The notes under the pieces are model-generated. The model saw nothing but the letters and a program-made list of their open reading frames with translations. It ran no database searches and was not told the origin of the DNA. The position numbers and the translations under genes were made by a program. From Flagellimonas amoyensis (GTDB lineage Bacteria > Bacteroidota > Bacteroidia > Flavobacteriales > Flavobacteriaceae): DNA of 64,000 nt. Shown here piece after piece: positions 46,066 to 54,975 of the stretch. Where the stretch lies: the NCBI RefSeq assembly GCF_003058265.1, contig NZ_QBUK01000007.1, forward strand, positions 186,001 through 250,000, given 5' to 3'. Numbering within the stretch: position 1 is the first letter of the stretch; every line of letters starts with the position of its first letter.

Positions 46066-46092
46066 AAAGCTGGCCCATGGCCAGCTTTTTTT
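46066..46092 (+). terminator. Intrinsic terminator after clpC
   Basis: AAAGCTGGCC (46066-46075) and GGCCAGCTTT (46079-46088) form a perfect 10-bp stem with a 3-base loop, running into a tract of T residues. It starts 23 bases after the clpC stop. Confidence 0.92.
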
Positions 46093-46200
46093 ATGACATC
46101 TTACCATACAAACGATATTTGCGCGTTTAATCTAGTATTTTTCACCTCCCCTCGCTTTCCATATACTTTCGTTGAAGAGACACTATAATTACATTTGGGG

Positions 46201-46620
46201 ATGAAATTCACTTCTACTAAGAAGACGGTTGTTGTACGCGAATACCGTTTGGATATTGGCACCGTACAAGTTTTTGATGATTACATGGTATCCAGCTTTG
46301 ACGAAGGAGTCACTGTTACCCTGGAAAGGGCCTACCAGATCATTGGAATATCAGAGATACATTTCAGGGACAGGAATTTCGGCTACATCAGCCTAAGAAA
46401 AAATTCCTATGCCGTGGACCCCACCATATACAACTACGTAAGGGGAATGGACAACCTCAAGGCCTTTGCCATCGTCTCCAAGAAGGAAATAGACATGCAC
46501 AACTTCAAGATTGAAAAGTTGTTCTACAAAAAACACATGGAGTTCTTCATAGAATTTGACAACGCTCTTGCTTGGGTAAAGAAAAGAGTAAGGAGCAATA
46601 AAGGCAAGGACAAAGCCTAG
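46201..46620 (+). CDS. Conserved SpoIIAA/STAS-like hypothetical protein
   Basis: A 139-residue soluble protein. It begins KFTSTKKTVVVREYRLDIGTV and has the alternating strand/helix pattern of SpoIIAA-like/STAS-fold proteins, with YISLRKNSYAVDPTIYNYV (about 63-81) and LKAFAIVSKKEID (about 87-99) as its best conserved-looking parts. It ends in a Lys/Arg-rich tail. Proteins with this pattern are common in Flavobacteriia, but their function is unknown to me. The ATG at 46201 is preferred to a TTG two codons earlier. Its stop overlaps that of the convergent nnr gene by 4 bases. Confidence 0.72.
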   Translation: MKFTSTKKTVVVREYRLDIGTVQVFDDYMVSSFDEGVTVTLERAYQIIGISEIHFRDRNFGYISLRKNSYAVDPTIYNYVRGMDNLKAFAIVSKKEIDMHNFKIEKLFYKKHMEFFIEFDNALAWVKKRVRSNKGKDKA

Positions 46621-48152
46621 GACCCGTTATCATTTTCGGCCTCAGGTTGTTGTAACAGCTCCATATAGGCACTTCCAATATGTTTCACGATCCCAGAAGC
46701 TTTCACGGCCTCATATCCATTTTTGGAAGCACAGACATCGCCGGCCAACCCATGTAGATACACCCCAAAGATGGCTGCCTGCAAAGCAGGATACCCTTGT
46801 GCCATCAAACCTGTGATCATCCCCGTTAGCACATCACCGCTACCTGCTGTGGCCATACCCGGATTCCCACTGGTGTTCACATAGCCATCTCCCTTGTACA
46901 CCGTAATCGTATGCGCCCCTTTGATGACCACAACTACATTATGTTTGGCGGAAAAAGCCTTGGTCTTGGCCAATTTCTCAAAATCGTCCTTCCATTTTCC
47001 CACCAATCGTTCCAATTCTTTGGGATGCGGCGTAAGCACCGACAGACCGGGAACATCTTGCAACATATCAGTATGCTTGGCCAGAATGTTCAATCCATCG
47101 GCATCGATGACCATGGGCCTTTGCATTTCTTTCAGGAAGGTTCCAAAGGCCGCAACCGTATCATCGTCCATGCCAATTCCCATGCCGATTCCGACCGCAG
47201 TAGGTTCAAATGGAATTTCTATACCTGAAATGGTCTTATCCCTGGAACCCGTCAAAACCATCACCTCGGGCACTGCAGTTTGTAAAGCATCATATCCACA
47301 TTTGGGTATAAAGGCCGTCACAAGACCACTTCCAACGGCAAGGCAGGCATTGCTCGCCAATTGCACCGCTCCTATTTTACCATAACTCCCGCCAATGATC
47401 ATGGCATGTCCGTAGGTTCCCTTATGGGAAAACTTGAGTCGGGGACGATACATGGGCAAGACTTCTGGCCGACCTATCAGTTCAAAATCCGTTTCCGTTT
47501 TTTGGAGGACCTCTTCATCAAGACCAATGTCCAATAACTCCCATTGGTTGACATAGACCCCAGTTCCGGGAAGGAAGAATACCAACTTGGGCACCTGAAA
47601 ACTCAAGACATAACTCCCACGCACCACATGGGAAGGATTCCAAGGAGCGTTGTCCGAAGGCAGTCCCGAAGGAATGTCCACGGCCAGTACAAAGGCGCGC
47701 GACTCATTGATGTACTGGATCAACTGGCCCACCCATGCATCCGGCGGCCGGTTCAGGCCAATGCCAAAAATGGCATCCACCACAATATCATCCGGGGAGA
47801 TCTCGGGCAGTTCACTGTCCTTGGTCAAGAAATCGGGCCAAAGTTTCCGCTCCTTCAACCGTTCCAGGTTCAAAAGAAAATCTTTGGACCGCTTTTCACT
47901 ATAATTGACCACATAGACCTTGATGGAATAGCCATGCTCCAACAATTGACGGGCAAGTGCCATACCATCACCGCCATTGTTCCCTATGCCACAGAAGAGC
48001 TGGATCCTTACCTGTGTGCCCCGTAATCGGGAATGGATCCACTCAAATAACTGTGTGGCGGCGCGTTCCATGAGTTCATCACTGGAAATCCGTTGTTTTT
48101 CAGTTGTGGATTTGTCAGCTTGATAGATTTGAGATGCGGAAAAAATTTTCAT
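46617..48152 (-). CDS. nnr: Bifunctional NAD(P)H-hydrate epimerase / ADP-dependent NAD(P)H-hydrate dehydratase
   Basis: A 511-residue repair enzyme for hydrated NAD(P)H. The N-terminal YjeF_N epimerase domain (1 to about 220) has LFCGIGNNGGDGMALARQL, DIVVDAIFGIGLNRPP and LAVDIPSGLPSDN. The C-terminal ribokinase-like dehydratase domain (about 235-500) has HAMIIGGSYGKIGAVQLAS, LTPHPKELERLVG, VVVIKGAHTITVYKGDGY and the catalytic NTSGNPGMATAGSGDVLTGM. The first domain epimerises R- to S-NAD(P)HX and the second dehydrates it using ADP. It converges with the upstream STAS-like gene and lies back to back with the thr operon leader. Confidence 0.96.
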   Translation of the reverse strand: MKIFSASQIYQADKSTTEKQRISSDELMERAATQLFEWIHSRLRGTQVRIQLFCGIGNNGGDGMALARQLLEHGYSIKVYVVNYSEKRSKDFLLNLERLKERKLWPDFLTKDSELPEISPDDIVVDAIFGIGLNRPPDAWVGQLIQYINESRAFVLAVDIPSGLPSDNAPWNPSHVVRGSYVLSFQVPKLVFFLPGTGVYVNQWELLDIGLDEEVLQKTETDFELIGRPEVLPMYRPRLKFSHKGTYGHAMIIGGSYGKIGAVQLASNACLAVGSGLVTAFIPKCGYDALQTAVPEVMVLTGSRDKTISGIEIPFEPTAVGIGMGIGMDDDTVAAFGTFLKEMQRPMVIDADGLNILAKHTDMLQDVPGLSVLTPHPKELERLVGKWKDDFEKLAKTKAFSAKHNVVVVIKGAHTITVYKGDGYVNTSGNPGMATAGSGDVLTGMITGLMAQGYPALQAAIFGVYLHGLAGDVCASKNGYEAVKASGIVKHIGSAYMELLQQPEAENDNGS

Positions 48153-48276
48153 TCAGCAAAAAATATTGGTCATTCGTGAGGATTTCGCAAAAAACATCAC
48201 AAAGGATTTGATGAAGTATCCAAATGTACTACTTTTATCACCTCATTACAGCATAATGCAGCTAAAACAAACGGAT

Positions 48277-48345
48277 ATGGAACCCAAAAAGATGAAGTCA
48301 CTTTCATCTATCTTCACCATCACCATCACCACCCCTTTGGGGTAA
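48277..48345 (+). CDS. thrL: Threonine operon leader peptide
   Basis: A 22-residue open frame, too short for normal gene finding, that reads MEPKKMKSLSSIFTITITT followed by PLG and TAA. Seven of its last ten residues before PLG are Thr or Ile, with the alternation ITITT. It ends 68 bases before thrA. Thr/Ile-rich leaders of this sort control thr operons by transcription attenuation: ribosome stalling when charged threonyl- or isoleucyl-tRNA is scarce. A second in-frame ATG (48292) could also start it. The peptide is inferred from composition and position; the attenuation hairpins are not fully resolved. Confidence 0.75.
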   Translation: MEPKKMKSLSSIFTITITTPLG

Positions 48346-48375
48346 GTCTGCTATATATCATCCGTCCGTTTTTTT
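48331..48375 (+). promoter_or_regulatory. Putative thr attenuator (hairpin and T-run)
   Basis: ACCCC (48331-48335) and GGGGT (48339-48343) form a short stem that includes the end of the leader frame. A run of seven T residues follows at 48369-48375. A possible long-range pairing joins ACGGAT (48271-48276), just before the leader ATG, with ATCCGT (48360-48365). The layout suits an attenuator, but a classic GC-rich stem right before the T-run is not evident. Confidence 0.45.
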
Positions 48376-48413
48376 ACTCTTTTCAATAATTTAGTACAAC
48401 AGAATTTTTCATC

Positions 48414-50858
48414 ATGAAAATCTTAAAATTTGGTGGCACTTCCGTGGCCAATCCAGACAATATTCGCAAAGTCAAATCCATTGTCGAAAAAAACAACAGT
48501 GAACAGATAGCGGTCGTTGTCTCCGCTTTTGGTGGAGTTACCGACCTTTTGTTGGACACTTCCCGCTTGGCTTCCAACCAAGACCCCGCTTATAAAGAAT
48601 CCCTAAAGCAAATCGAGGACAGACACATTTCCGCCATCAGGGAACTTGTCCCAGTCCGCGCACAGAGCACCGTGTTGAGCAAGGTAAAAAGCGACCTCAA
48701 CACTTTGGAAACCCTGTTGGAAGGATCTTTTTTGATCGGTGAGCTCACCCCAAAACTTTCAGACAAGATCGTAAGCTATGGTGAGTTGCTCTCTTCCTAT
48801 ATCATCAGCGAATTTTTCAAATCCGAAGGATTGGATGCCGCTTTCAAGGACAGCCGCGAGCTCGTCATCACGGACAATAACTACGGCAAGGCAAATGTGG
48901 ATTTTGAGAAGACCAATGCCAATTGCAATGCCTTTTTTAGCGCGGATGCACATAAGATCACCGTACTTCCCGGGTTTGTGGCGTCGAGCAGATCGGGCAA
49001 TTCCACCACTTTGGGCAGGGGCGGTTCGGATTATACAGCGGCCATCATTGCGGCGGCACAACAGGTAAGTCTCCTGGAAATCTGGACCGATGTGAGCGGT
49101 ATGTACACAGCCAATCCCAAACTGGTAAAGCAGGCCAAATGTGTTTCCCATATCAGCTATGAGGAGGCCATGGAACTTTCACATTTTGGAGCTAAGGTGC
49201 TCTACCCGCCCACAATCCAACCCGTTTTGGGCAAAGAGATTCCCATTGCCATCAAAAACACCTTTGAGCCTGAGAATCCGGGCACTTTGATTGCCAAGAA
49301 CAATAACGGTAATGGAAAGACGGTCCGCGGAATCAGCCATGTGGGCAATATCAGCCTTTTGTCCCTCGAAGGGCCGGGCATGATCGGTATCCCTGGAATC
49401 TCCAAGCGGTTTTTCGAGACCCTTTCGCTCAAAAACATCAGCATTGTGCTAATCACCCAGGCCTCTTCCGAACATTCCATCTGTGTGGGCATTGCGGACG
49501 AGGATGTTGATGTGGCCGCCGAAGCGGTGAACGACACCTTTGCCTATGAGATCTCCAGCAAGAAGATAAAACCCGTGATCGTTGAAAAGGACCTTACCAT
49601 TGTGGCATTGGTGGGCGACAATATGAAAAGTCATCAAGGTCTGAGCGGTAAAATGTTCAGCACCTTGGGCAAGAACAATGTGAACATCAGGGCCATCGCC
49701 CAAGGCGCATCAGAACGGAACATTTCGGCGGTCATCAAAAAGGATGATGTGAAAAAAGCGCTCAATTCGCTGCACGAGACCTTCTTTGAGGAGAACATCA
49801 AACAGCTCAACCTATTCGTGATGGGTGTGGGCAATGTGGGATCCAAGTTCCTTCAACAGATTCGTCAACAGAAAAAATACCTGAAGGAAGAGCTCAAACT
49901 CAATATCCGGGTCATCGGCATCAGCAACTCCAGAAAGATGGTCTTTGATGAGAACGGGATTGCCTTGAAGGATTGGGAAAGCCAATTGGCCAATGGCGAA
50001 AAAGCGGACAAACAGGCTTTCTTTGACCGGGTGAAATCCCTGAACCTTCGCAATAGTGTGTTCGTGGACAACACCGCCAATTTGGAAGTGGCACAAAGTT
50101 ATCCCGATTACCTTAAAAATAGCATTTCCGTGGTGACCTGCAATAAAATTGCGTGTTCTTCGGACTATGCCTACTACAGGGAACTGAAGGAACTGTCCAA
50201 AAAATACAATGCACCTTTCCTCTTCGAGACCAACGTGGGTGCTGGATTGCCCATCATCGATACCCTAAAACACCTTATTGCTTCGGGCGACAAGGTGAAA
50301 AAGATACAGGCCGTACTTTCCGGCAGCCTTAATTTTGTGTTCAACACTTTCAATGATTCCGTCACCTTTCACGATGTGGTGAAACAGGCCCAGGAACAGG
50401 GCTATACCGAACCTGACCCGACCATTGACCTAAGCGGTATCGATGTGATGCGCAAAATCTTGATCTTGGCCAGGGAAAGTGGGAACCAACTGGATATCGA
50501 CAGCATTGAAAACGAATCGTTTTTGCCCCAAGAAAGCTTGGAAACCAATTCCAACGATGCCTTTTTTGAGTCCTTGAAAAAATATGAGACCGATTTTCAG
50601 GCTATGTACAAGGAAGCCGCCAAAATGGACTGTAAGCTAAAATATGTGGCCCAGTTCGAGGATGGCAAGGCCAAGGTAGGTCTGCAAAGGATCCCAAAGG
50701 GACATGATTTTTACAATTTGGAAGGTAGCGACAACATTGTGCTGTTCTTCACAGAGCGCTACCCCAACCAACCCATGATCATAAAAGGGGCCGGTGCAGG
50801 TGCCGATGTCACCGCATCGGGTATCTTTGCCGATATCATACGAATCGGAAATTTTTGA
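48414..50858 (+). CDS. thrA: Bifunctional aspartate kinase / homoserine dehydrogenase I
   Basis: An 814-residue fusion enzyme for the first and third steps from aspartate to threonine and methionine. The N-terminal kinase has MKILKFGGTSVANPDNIRKV, TTLGRGGSDYTAAIIAA and WTDVSGMYTANP. Two ACT-type regulatory segments follow (about 305-460, LSLEGPGMIGIPGISKRFFE and ALVGDNMKSHQGLSGKMF). The homoserine dehydrogenase has a Rossmann start LFVMGVGNVGSKFLQQIRQ (about 464-482) and NVGAGLPIIDTLKHL, SGSLNFVFNTF and GYTEPDPTIDLSGIDVMRK. It is first in thrABC, 68 bases after the leader peptide, and its stop is 2 bases before thrB. Confidence 0.97.
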   Translation: MKILKFGGTSVANPDNIRKVKSIVEKNNSEQIAVVVSAFGGVTDLLLDTSRLASNQDPAYKESLKQIEDRHISAIRELVPVRAQSTVLSKVKSDLNTLETLLEGSFLIGELTPKLSDKIVSYGELLSSYIISEFFKSEGLDAAFKDSRELVITDNNYGKANVDFEKTNANCNAFFSADAHKITVLPGFVASSRSGNSTTLGRGGSDYTAAIIAAAQQVSLLEIWTDVSGMYTANPKLVKQAKCVSHISYEEAMELSHFGAKVLYPPTIQPVLGKEIPIAIKNTFEPENPGTLIAKNNNGNGKTVRGISHVGNISLLSLEGPGMIGIPGISKRFFETLSLKNISIVLITQASSEHSICVGIADEDVDVAAEAVNDTFAYEISSKKIKPVIVEKDLTIVALVGDNMKSHQGLSGKMFSTLGKNNVNIRAIAQGASERNISAVIKKDDVKKALNSLHETFFEENIKQLNLFVMGVGNVGSKFLQQIRQQKKYLKEELKLNIRVIGISNSRKMVFDENGIALKDWESQLANGEKADKQAFFDRVKSLNLRNSVFVDNTANLEVAQSYPDYLKNSISVVTCNKIACSSDYAYYRELKELSKKYNAPFLFETNVGAGLPIIDTLKHLIASGDKVKKIQAVLSGSLNFVFNTFNDSVTFHDVVKQAQEQGYTEPDPTIDLSGIDVMRKILILARESGNQLDIDSIENESFLPQESLETNSNDAFFESLKKYETDFQAMYKEAAKMDCKLKYVAQFEDGKAKVGLQRIPKGHDFYNLEGSDNIVLFFTERYPNQPMIIKGAGAGADVTASGIFADIIRIGNF

Positions 50859-50860
50859 CC

Positions 50861-51793
50861 ATGGAAGAAATCAAAATATTCTGCCCCGCCACCATTGCCA
50901 ACGTTTCATGCGGGTTCGATGTGCTCGGACTCGCTTTGGAATCTGTGGGCGATGAGATGATCGTTAGAAAGACCACAGAAAAAGGCATCCGGATTACTAA
51001 AATTATCGGACAGGACCTTCCTCTGGAAACCGAAAAAAACGTTTCGGGCGTAGCAGGCCTGGCCCTTTTGGCAAAAAGTGATTACGACGGTGGGTTCGAG
51101 ATAGAAATCGATAAGCGGATAAAACCGGGAAGTGGTATCGGCAGCAGTGCAGCAAGTTCCGCAGGTGCCGTTTGGGCCATGAACGAACTGCTGGGAAAAC
51201 CGTTTTCCAACTTGGAACTGGTACAATTTGCCATGCAGGGCGAAAAACTGGCCAGTGATGTGGCCCATGCCGACAATGTTGCCCCTGCCATTTATGGCGG
51301 GTTCACCTTGGTACGGAGTTATGATCCATTGGACATCATTTCCATACCCACCCCTTCCGAATTGTATGCCACCGTAATCCATCCGCAGATAGAGGTCAAG
51401 ACCTCCGATTCCCGAAAAATACTGAAAACGACCATTTCCTTGGAAAAGGGCATCCAACAATGGGGAAATCTGGGTGGATTGATTGCGGGTCTTTTCCAAA
51501 GTGATTATGACCTCATCGGGCGTTCCCTCCACGACCATATCGTGGAACCCATCCGTTCCATCCTTATACCGGCCTTTGACGATATCAAGGCCAACGCACT
51601 TAAGGCCGGGGCACTTGGAAGTGGGATATCAGGTTCAGGGCCTTCCATTTTTGCCCTCAGCAAAGGGGAAGAGCATGCCAAAAAAGTGGCCCAATCCATG
51701 AAGGAAACCTACCAACCCATCGGAATCGATTTTGACATACACATCTCCAAAATAAATGCCCAAGGCGTAAAGATAATAGACATAAGAGATTAG
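50861..51793 (+). CDS. thrB: Homoserine kinase (GHMP family)
   Basis: A 310-residue kinase that phosphorylates homoserine for threonine synthesis. The GHMP motifs are FCPATIANVSCGFDVLGLAL (residues about 6-25), the ATP-binding loop KPGSGIGSSAASSAGAVWAM (about 88-107) and the C-terminal GALGSGISGSGPSIFALS. I take the ATG at 50861, 2 bases after the thrA stop; the frame is open from a TTG inside thrA. Gene order and spacing indicate translational coupling with thrA. It is followed by thrC after 123 bases. Confidence 0.96.
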   Translation: MEEIKIFCPATIANVSCGFDVLGLALESVGDEMIVRKTTEKGIRITKIIGQDLPLETEKNVSGVAGLALLAKSDYDGGFEIEIDKRIKPGSGIGSSAASSAGAVWAMNELLGKPFSNLELVQFAMQGEKLASDVAHADNVAPAIYGGFTLVRSYDPLDIISIPTPSELYATVIHPQIEVKTSDSRKILKTTISLEKGIQQWGNLGGLIAGLFQSDYDLIGRSLHDHIVEPIRSILIPAFDDIKANALKAGALGSGISGSGPSIFALSKGEEHAKKVAQSMKETYQPIGIDFDIHISKINAQGVKIIDIRD

Positions 51794-51916
51794 AAAATAG
51801 ACGTAAGCCCCATGACCTTTACCTTTCAATTGACCGCTCATCGCACAATGCCTTGGACTTCTGATAAAATCAATTCGATCACATATAAATATGTTTATTA
51901 ATCTAAATTTATTCGT

Positions 51917-53209
51917 GTGAAATTCTACAGCCTAAACAACCAAAATATACAAGCCTCATTTAAAGATTCTGTCATTGCAGGTATCGCTCCAGACAAAGGA
52001 CTATATTTCCCAGAGCGCATCGATGCATTGTCTCCTGCCTTTTTTGATGAGATCGAATCCCTGTCCGACCATGAGATTGCTTTCAGGGCCATCCATCAAT
52101 TTGTGAACGGGGACATTCCCGATGATGTGCTGAAAGAAATCATCGCGGACACCTTGGATTTTGAATTTCCTGTGGTGGAGATCGAGGACAATGTGGCCAC
52201 CTTGGAACTTTTCCATGGCCCAACCATGGCTTTCAAGGATGTGGGGGCTCGGTTCATGGCCAATTGCCTTGGTTATTTTTCGCAAGGGGAAAAACAGGAT
52301 GTTACCGTTTTGGTGGCCACTTCAGGGGATACCGGGGGTGCTGTTGCCAATGGTTTTCTTGGAGTTGATGGCGTAAAGGTCGTTATCCTCTACCCTAGCG
52401 GAAAAGTGAGCGATATCCAGGAAAAGCAACTGACCACCTTGGGGCAAAATATCGAGGCCATGGAGGTGCATGGCACCTTTGATGATTGCCAACGCATGGT
52501 CAAGACCGCTTTTTTGGATTCGGGCATAACGGACCATAAAAAGCTCACTTCAGCCAATAGCATCAATGTGGCTCGATGGCTGCCCCAACTGTTCTACTTT
52601 TTGTTCGCCTACAAGCAGGCCAAATCCAAAAGAAGGGGAATCGTGTTTTCGGTACCTTCCGGAAATTTCGGGAACATCTGCGCCGGCATGGTGGCCCAAA
52701 AATTGGGGATGCCCGTACAACATTTCGTGGCCTCCACCAATGTGAACGACGTGGTTCCCAAATTCATGGAAAAGGGAACTTATGAACCCGTTCCTTCCGT
52801 TGCCACCATTTCCAATGCCATGGATGTTGGGGACCCGAGCAACTTTATCCGTATCAGGCACCTCTACAAAGATGACTTGGACACCCTGCGTGAAAACTTA
52901 TCATCCTATTCGTTCACGGACGAAATGACCCGAAAGGCAATGAAGGAAGTCCACATCAACACAGGATACGTTATGGACCCGCATGGCGCAGTGGGGTATC
53001 TAGGTCTGAAGGAGTACCAAAAAAAGCATCCGGATACCTTTGGTATCTTTCTGGAAACAGCGCATCCCGTCAAGTTCTTGGACGTGGTGGAAGGGACCTT
53101 GGGCTTAAGCCCGGCCATTCCTCCCCAAATCCAAAAAGTGATGGACCGAGAGAAAAAATCCCGTATCATTTCCTCTTACGAAGAACTCAAGGAATTTTTG
53201 CTGGCCTAA
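51917..53209 (+). CDS. thrC: Threonine synthase
   Basis: A 430-residue pyridoxal-phosphate enzyme that converts O-phosphohomoserine to threonine. The PLP-binding Lys is in FHGPTMAFKDVGARFMA (residues about 96-112), followed by VLVATSGDTGGAVANGF, VFSVPSGNFGNICAGM and GYVMDPHGAVGYLGL. It begins with GTG at 51917 (VKFYSLNNQN), since no ATG lies near the conserved N-terminus. The gap of 123 bases after thrB contains no gene. It closes the thrABC operon and converges with the aminopeptidase gene, with only 2 bases between their stops. Confidence 0.96.
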   Translation: MKFYSLNNQNIQASFKDSVIAGIAPDKGLYFPERIDALSPAFFDEIESLSDHEIAFRAIHQFVNGDIPDDVLKEIIADTLDFEFPVVEIEDNVATLELFHGPTMAFKDVGARFMANCLGYFSQGEKQDVTVLVATSGDTGGAVANGFLGVDGVKVVILYPSGKVSDIQEKQLTTLGQNIEAMEVHGTFDDCQRMVKTAFLDSGITDHKKLTSANSINVARWLPQLFYFLFAYKQAKSKRRGIVFSVPSGNFGNICAGMVAQKLGMPVQHFVASTNVNDVVPKFMEKGTYEPVPSVATISNAMDVGDPSNFIRIRHLYKDDLDTLRENLSSYSFTDEMTRKAMKEVHINTGYVMDPHGAVGYLGLKEYQKKHPDTFGIFLETAHPVKFLDVVEGTLGLSPAIPPQIQKVMDREKKSRIISSYEELKEFLLA

Positions 53210-53211
53210 AA

Positions 53212-54828
53212 TCAATCCAGTTTGGGCAGTTTAAAATCGTCCAACGGACTGGGCTGTTTCATCATGGCTTCAATGGCCTCCGTGGTCCTTGGGGCCATCT
53301 CGGATAGATTGACCGGTCCGTTTTCAGTGATGAGGATATCATCTTCGATACGCACGGCAATGCCCCACCATTTTTTATCGCACGCACTGCCTTCTGGAAT
53401 ATAGATGCCGGGCTCCACAGTGATCACTGTATTGGGTTGGAACGGTACATAGGTACCTTGATCATGGACATCCAATCCGAGATAATGGGAGGTGCCGTGG
53501 GGAAAATAGGTCTTGGTCTCATCTTCGCTCTTGGTAATGCCCAGTTTGAGCAAACCTTCGGCCACCACCTGATAAGCGGCCCTTCCCGGGGCCTGGAACG
53601 GAGCTCCTACCACACTAGCTTTTATTCCCGCTTCTTGGGCATTGTAAACGATGTCATAGATGGCCTTTTGTTCTGCGGTAAACTTTCCATTGGCAGGGAT
53701 GGTACGTGTCACATCGGCCGTATAGCCATGATATTCCGCGCCAAGGTCCATCAGCACAAGGTCGGTCCCGACCTCCATCTTGTTGTTTTCGATGTAATGG
53801 AGGATACAACCATTATTGCCGCCACCCACTATGGATGGGTAACCTTCGTATTCGGCACCATATTTTTTATAGACATATTCGTGCACGCCCTGTATCTCGG
53901 TCTCCGACATGTTGGGATGCATGGCCTTCATGACCTCGATCTGCCCCACAGCGGAAATCTCGACGGCCTTTCGCAACAATTTCATTTCCTCAGGGGTCTT
54001 GGTCTCCCTCAATTTTGCCATGGCCATGGGCAATACCCTGGAATCCAAATTATTGGATTGCCTGACCACCAACACCTTGTCCTTGATTTCCTTGCGAAGG
54101 TCATCGTTGGATGCATTGACAAAATCGCTCAGAAATTCATCTTCCTTCATCTCTGGAAAACGGTTCATATACCTTTCGACCGTCTCTACCAACTCATCCG
54201 TTTTGCTTCCATCATCCGAAGAGATCATGGCATAGAGCTCGTTTCTGACAGGATTGTAATCTGATGGATAGTTTGCTTTTTCCTTGAATGTCTTTATCAA
54301 ATCGAAAAGGTCGGCATTGCCACTTTGATCGCGATAATCGTTTTTGAAATCCACAAAGGAGACGATATCGAACTTTGCAAAATCAACGGGAAAGTTGACA
54401 AACTCCTTTCCATTATAGACCATATCGAAGCCCAATTTCTCCTTCACGCCTTCAACACCCAACCGTTTCCCGGTCCACTGCTCTGCCCTTGCATTGCGCT
54501 CCTGCACATAAATGATCTCGTTGAACTGTTTGCCCGATACATCGGTCTGGGGTTCGGAGAACAGGACCAGCACGGCGTTGGGTTCCTTATATCCCGTCAA
54601 ATAATAAAAATTGGGGTCTTGGTGGTAAATGTAATCCACGTCGTTCGCCCGGTTTCTTTCGGCATTGGCGAAAAGGACCACCGCGGTATTGGGGGGCAAT
54701 AATTTTCTGACCTCGTCCCTTCTTTGCTTGTGGAAATCAGCGGACAGATAATCGGTCGGGGTTCCTTGGGCCATGGCCAATGATACCCACATCATAGAGA
54801 ATAAGGTGTTTCGTATGAGATTTTTCAT
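53212..54828 (-). CDS. Xaa-Pro aminopeptidase (M24, aminopeptidase P type), exported
   Basis: A 538-residue exported M24 peptidase that removes N-terminal residues preceding proline. The start at 54828 gives a signal peptide MKNLIRNTLFSMMWVSLAMA; the longer frame adds nine residues before it. An N-terminal AMP_N-type domain has LLPPNTAVVLFANAERNRAN and FYYLTGYKEPNAVLVLF. The catalytic pita-bread domain carries the metal ligands in LVLMDLGAEYHGYTADVTRT, FPHGTSHYLGLDVHD, VITVEPGIYIPEG and VRIEDDILITENG. Between them is a linker longer than in the E. coli enzyme. It stands alone between thrC and gcvT. Confidence 0.93.
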   Translation of the reverse strand: MKNLIRNTLFSMMWVSLAMAQGTPTDYLSADFHKQRRDEVRKLLPPNTAVVLFANAERNRANDVDYIYHQDPNFYYLTGYKEPNAVLVLFSEPQTDVSGKQFNEIIYVQERNARAEQWTGKRLGVEGVKEKLGFDMVYNGKEFVNFPVDFAKFDIVSFVDFKNDYRDQSGNADLFDLIKTFKEKANYPSDYNPVRNELYAMISSDDGSKTDELVETVERYMNRFPEMKEDEFLSDFVNASNDDLRKEIKDKVLVVRQSNNLDSRVLPMAMAKLRETKTPEEMKLLRKAVEISAVGQIEVMKAMHPNMSETEIQGVHEYVYKKYGAEYEGYPSIVGGGNNGCILHYIENNKMEVGTDLVLMDLGAEYHGYTADVTRTIPANGKFTAEQKAIYDIVYNAQEAGIKASVVGAPFQAPGRAAYQVVAEGLLKLGITKSEDETKTYFPHGTSHYLGLDVHDQGTYVPFQPNTVITVEPGIYIPEGSACDKKWWGIAVRIEDDILITENGPVNLSEMAPRTTEAIEAMMKQPSPLDDFKLPKLD

Positions 54829-54924
54829 GTGATCGGTATTTGGCTCAAAATACAACTTTTTATGAAAAGGTCATTCGTAAAAAAAGAGCTTCCATTTTAT
54901 GGAAATGATAAGAGTTTTAAGCAC

Positions 54925-54953
54925 TTGAATCCTTAATTAATTCTATAAATTTG
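54925..54953 (+). promoter_or_regulatory. gcvT promoter
   Basis: TTG (54925-54927), an 18-base spacer and TAAATTTG (54946-54953) match the Bacteroidota -33/-7 consensus. Transcription would start near 54960, which favours the gcvT ATG at 54976 (5' UTR of about 16 bases) over the one at 54967. Confidence 0.65.
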
Positions 54954-54975
54954 CCAAGCTTTAAAAATGGTAGAA

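Noticed and set aside
48301..48335. Repeated CACCATCACCATCACC read as a microsatellite or His-tag-like frame
   Set aside because: The phased reading with a start codon gives a Thr/Ile-rich leader ending before thrA, which explains the repeat better.
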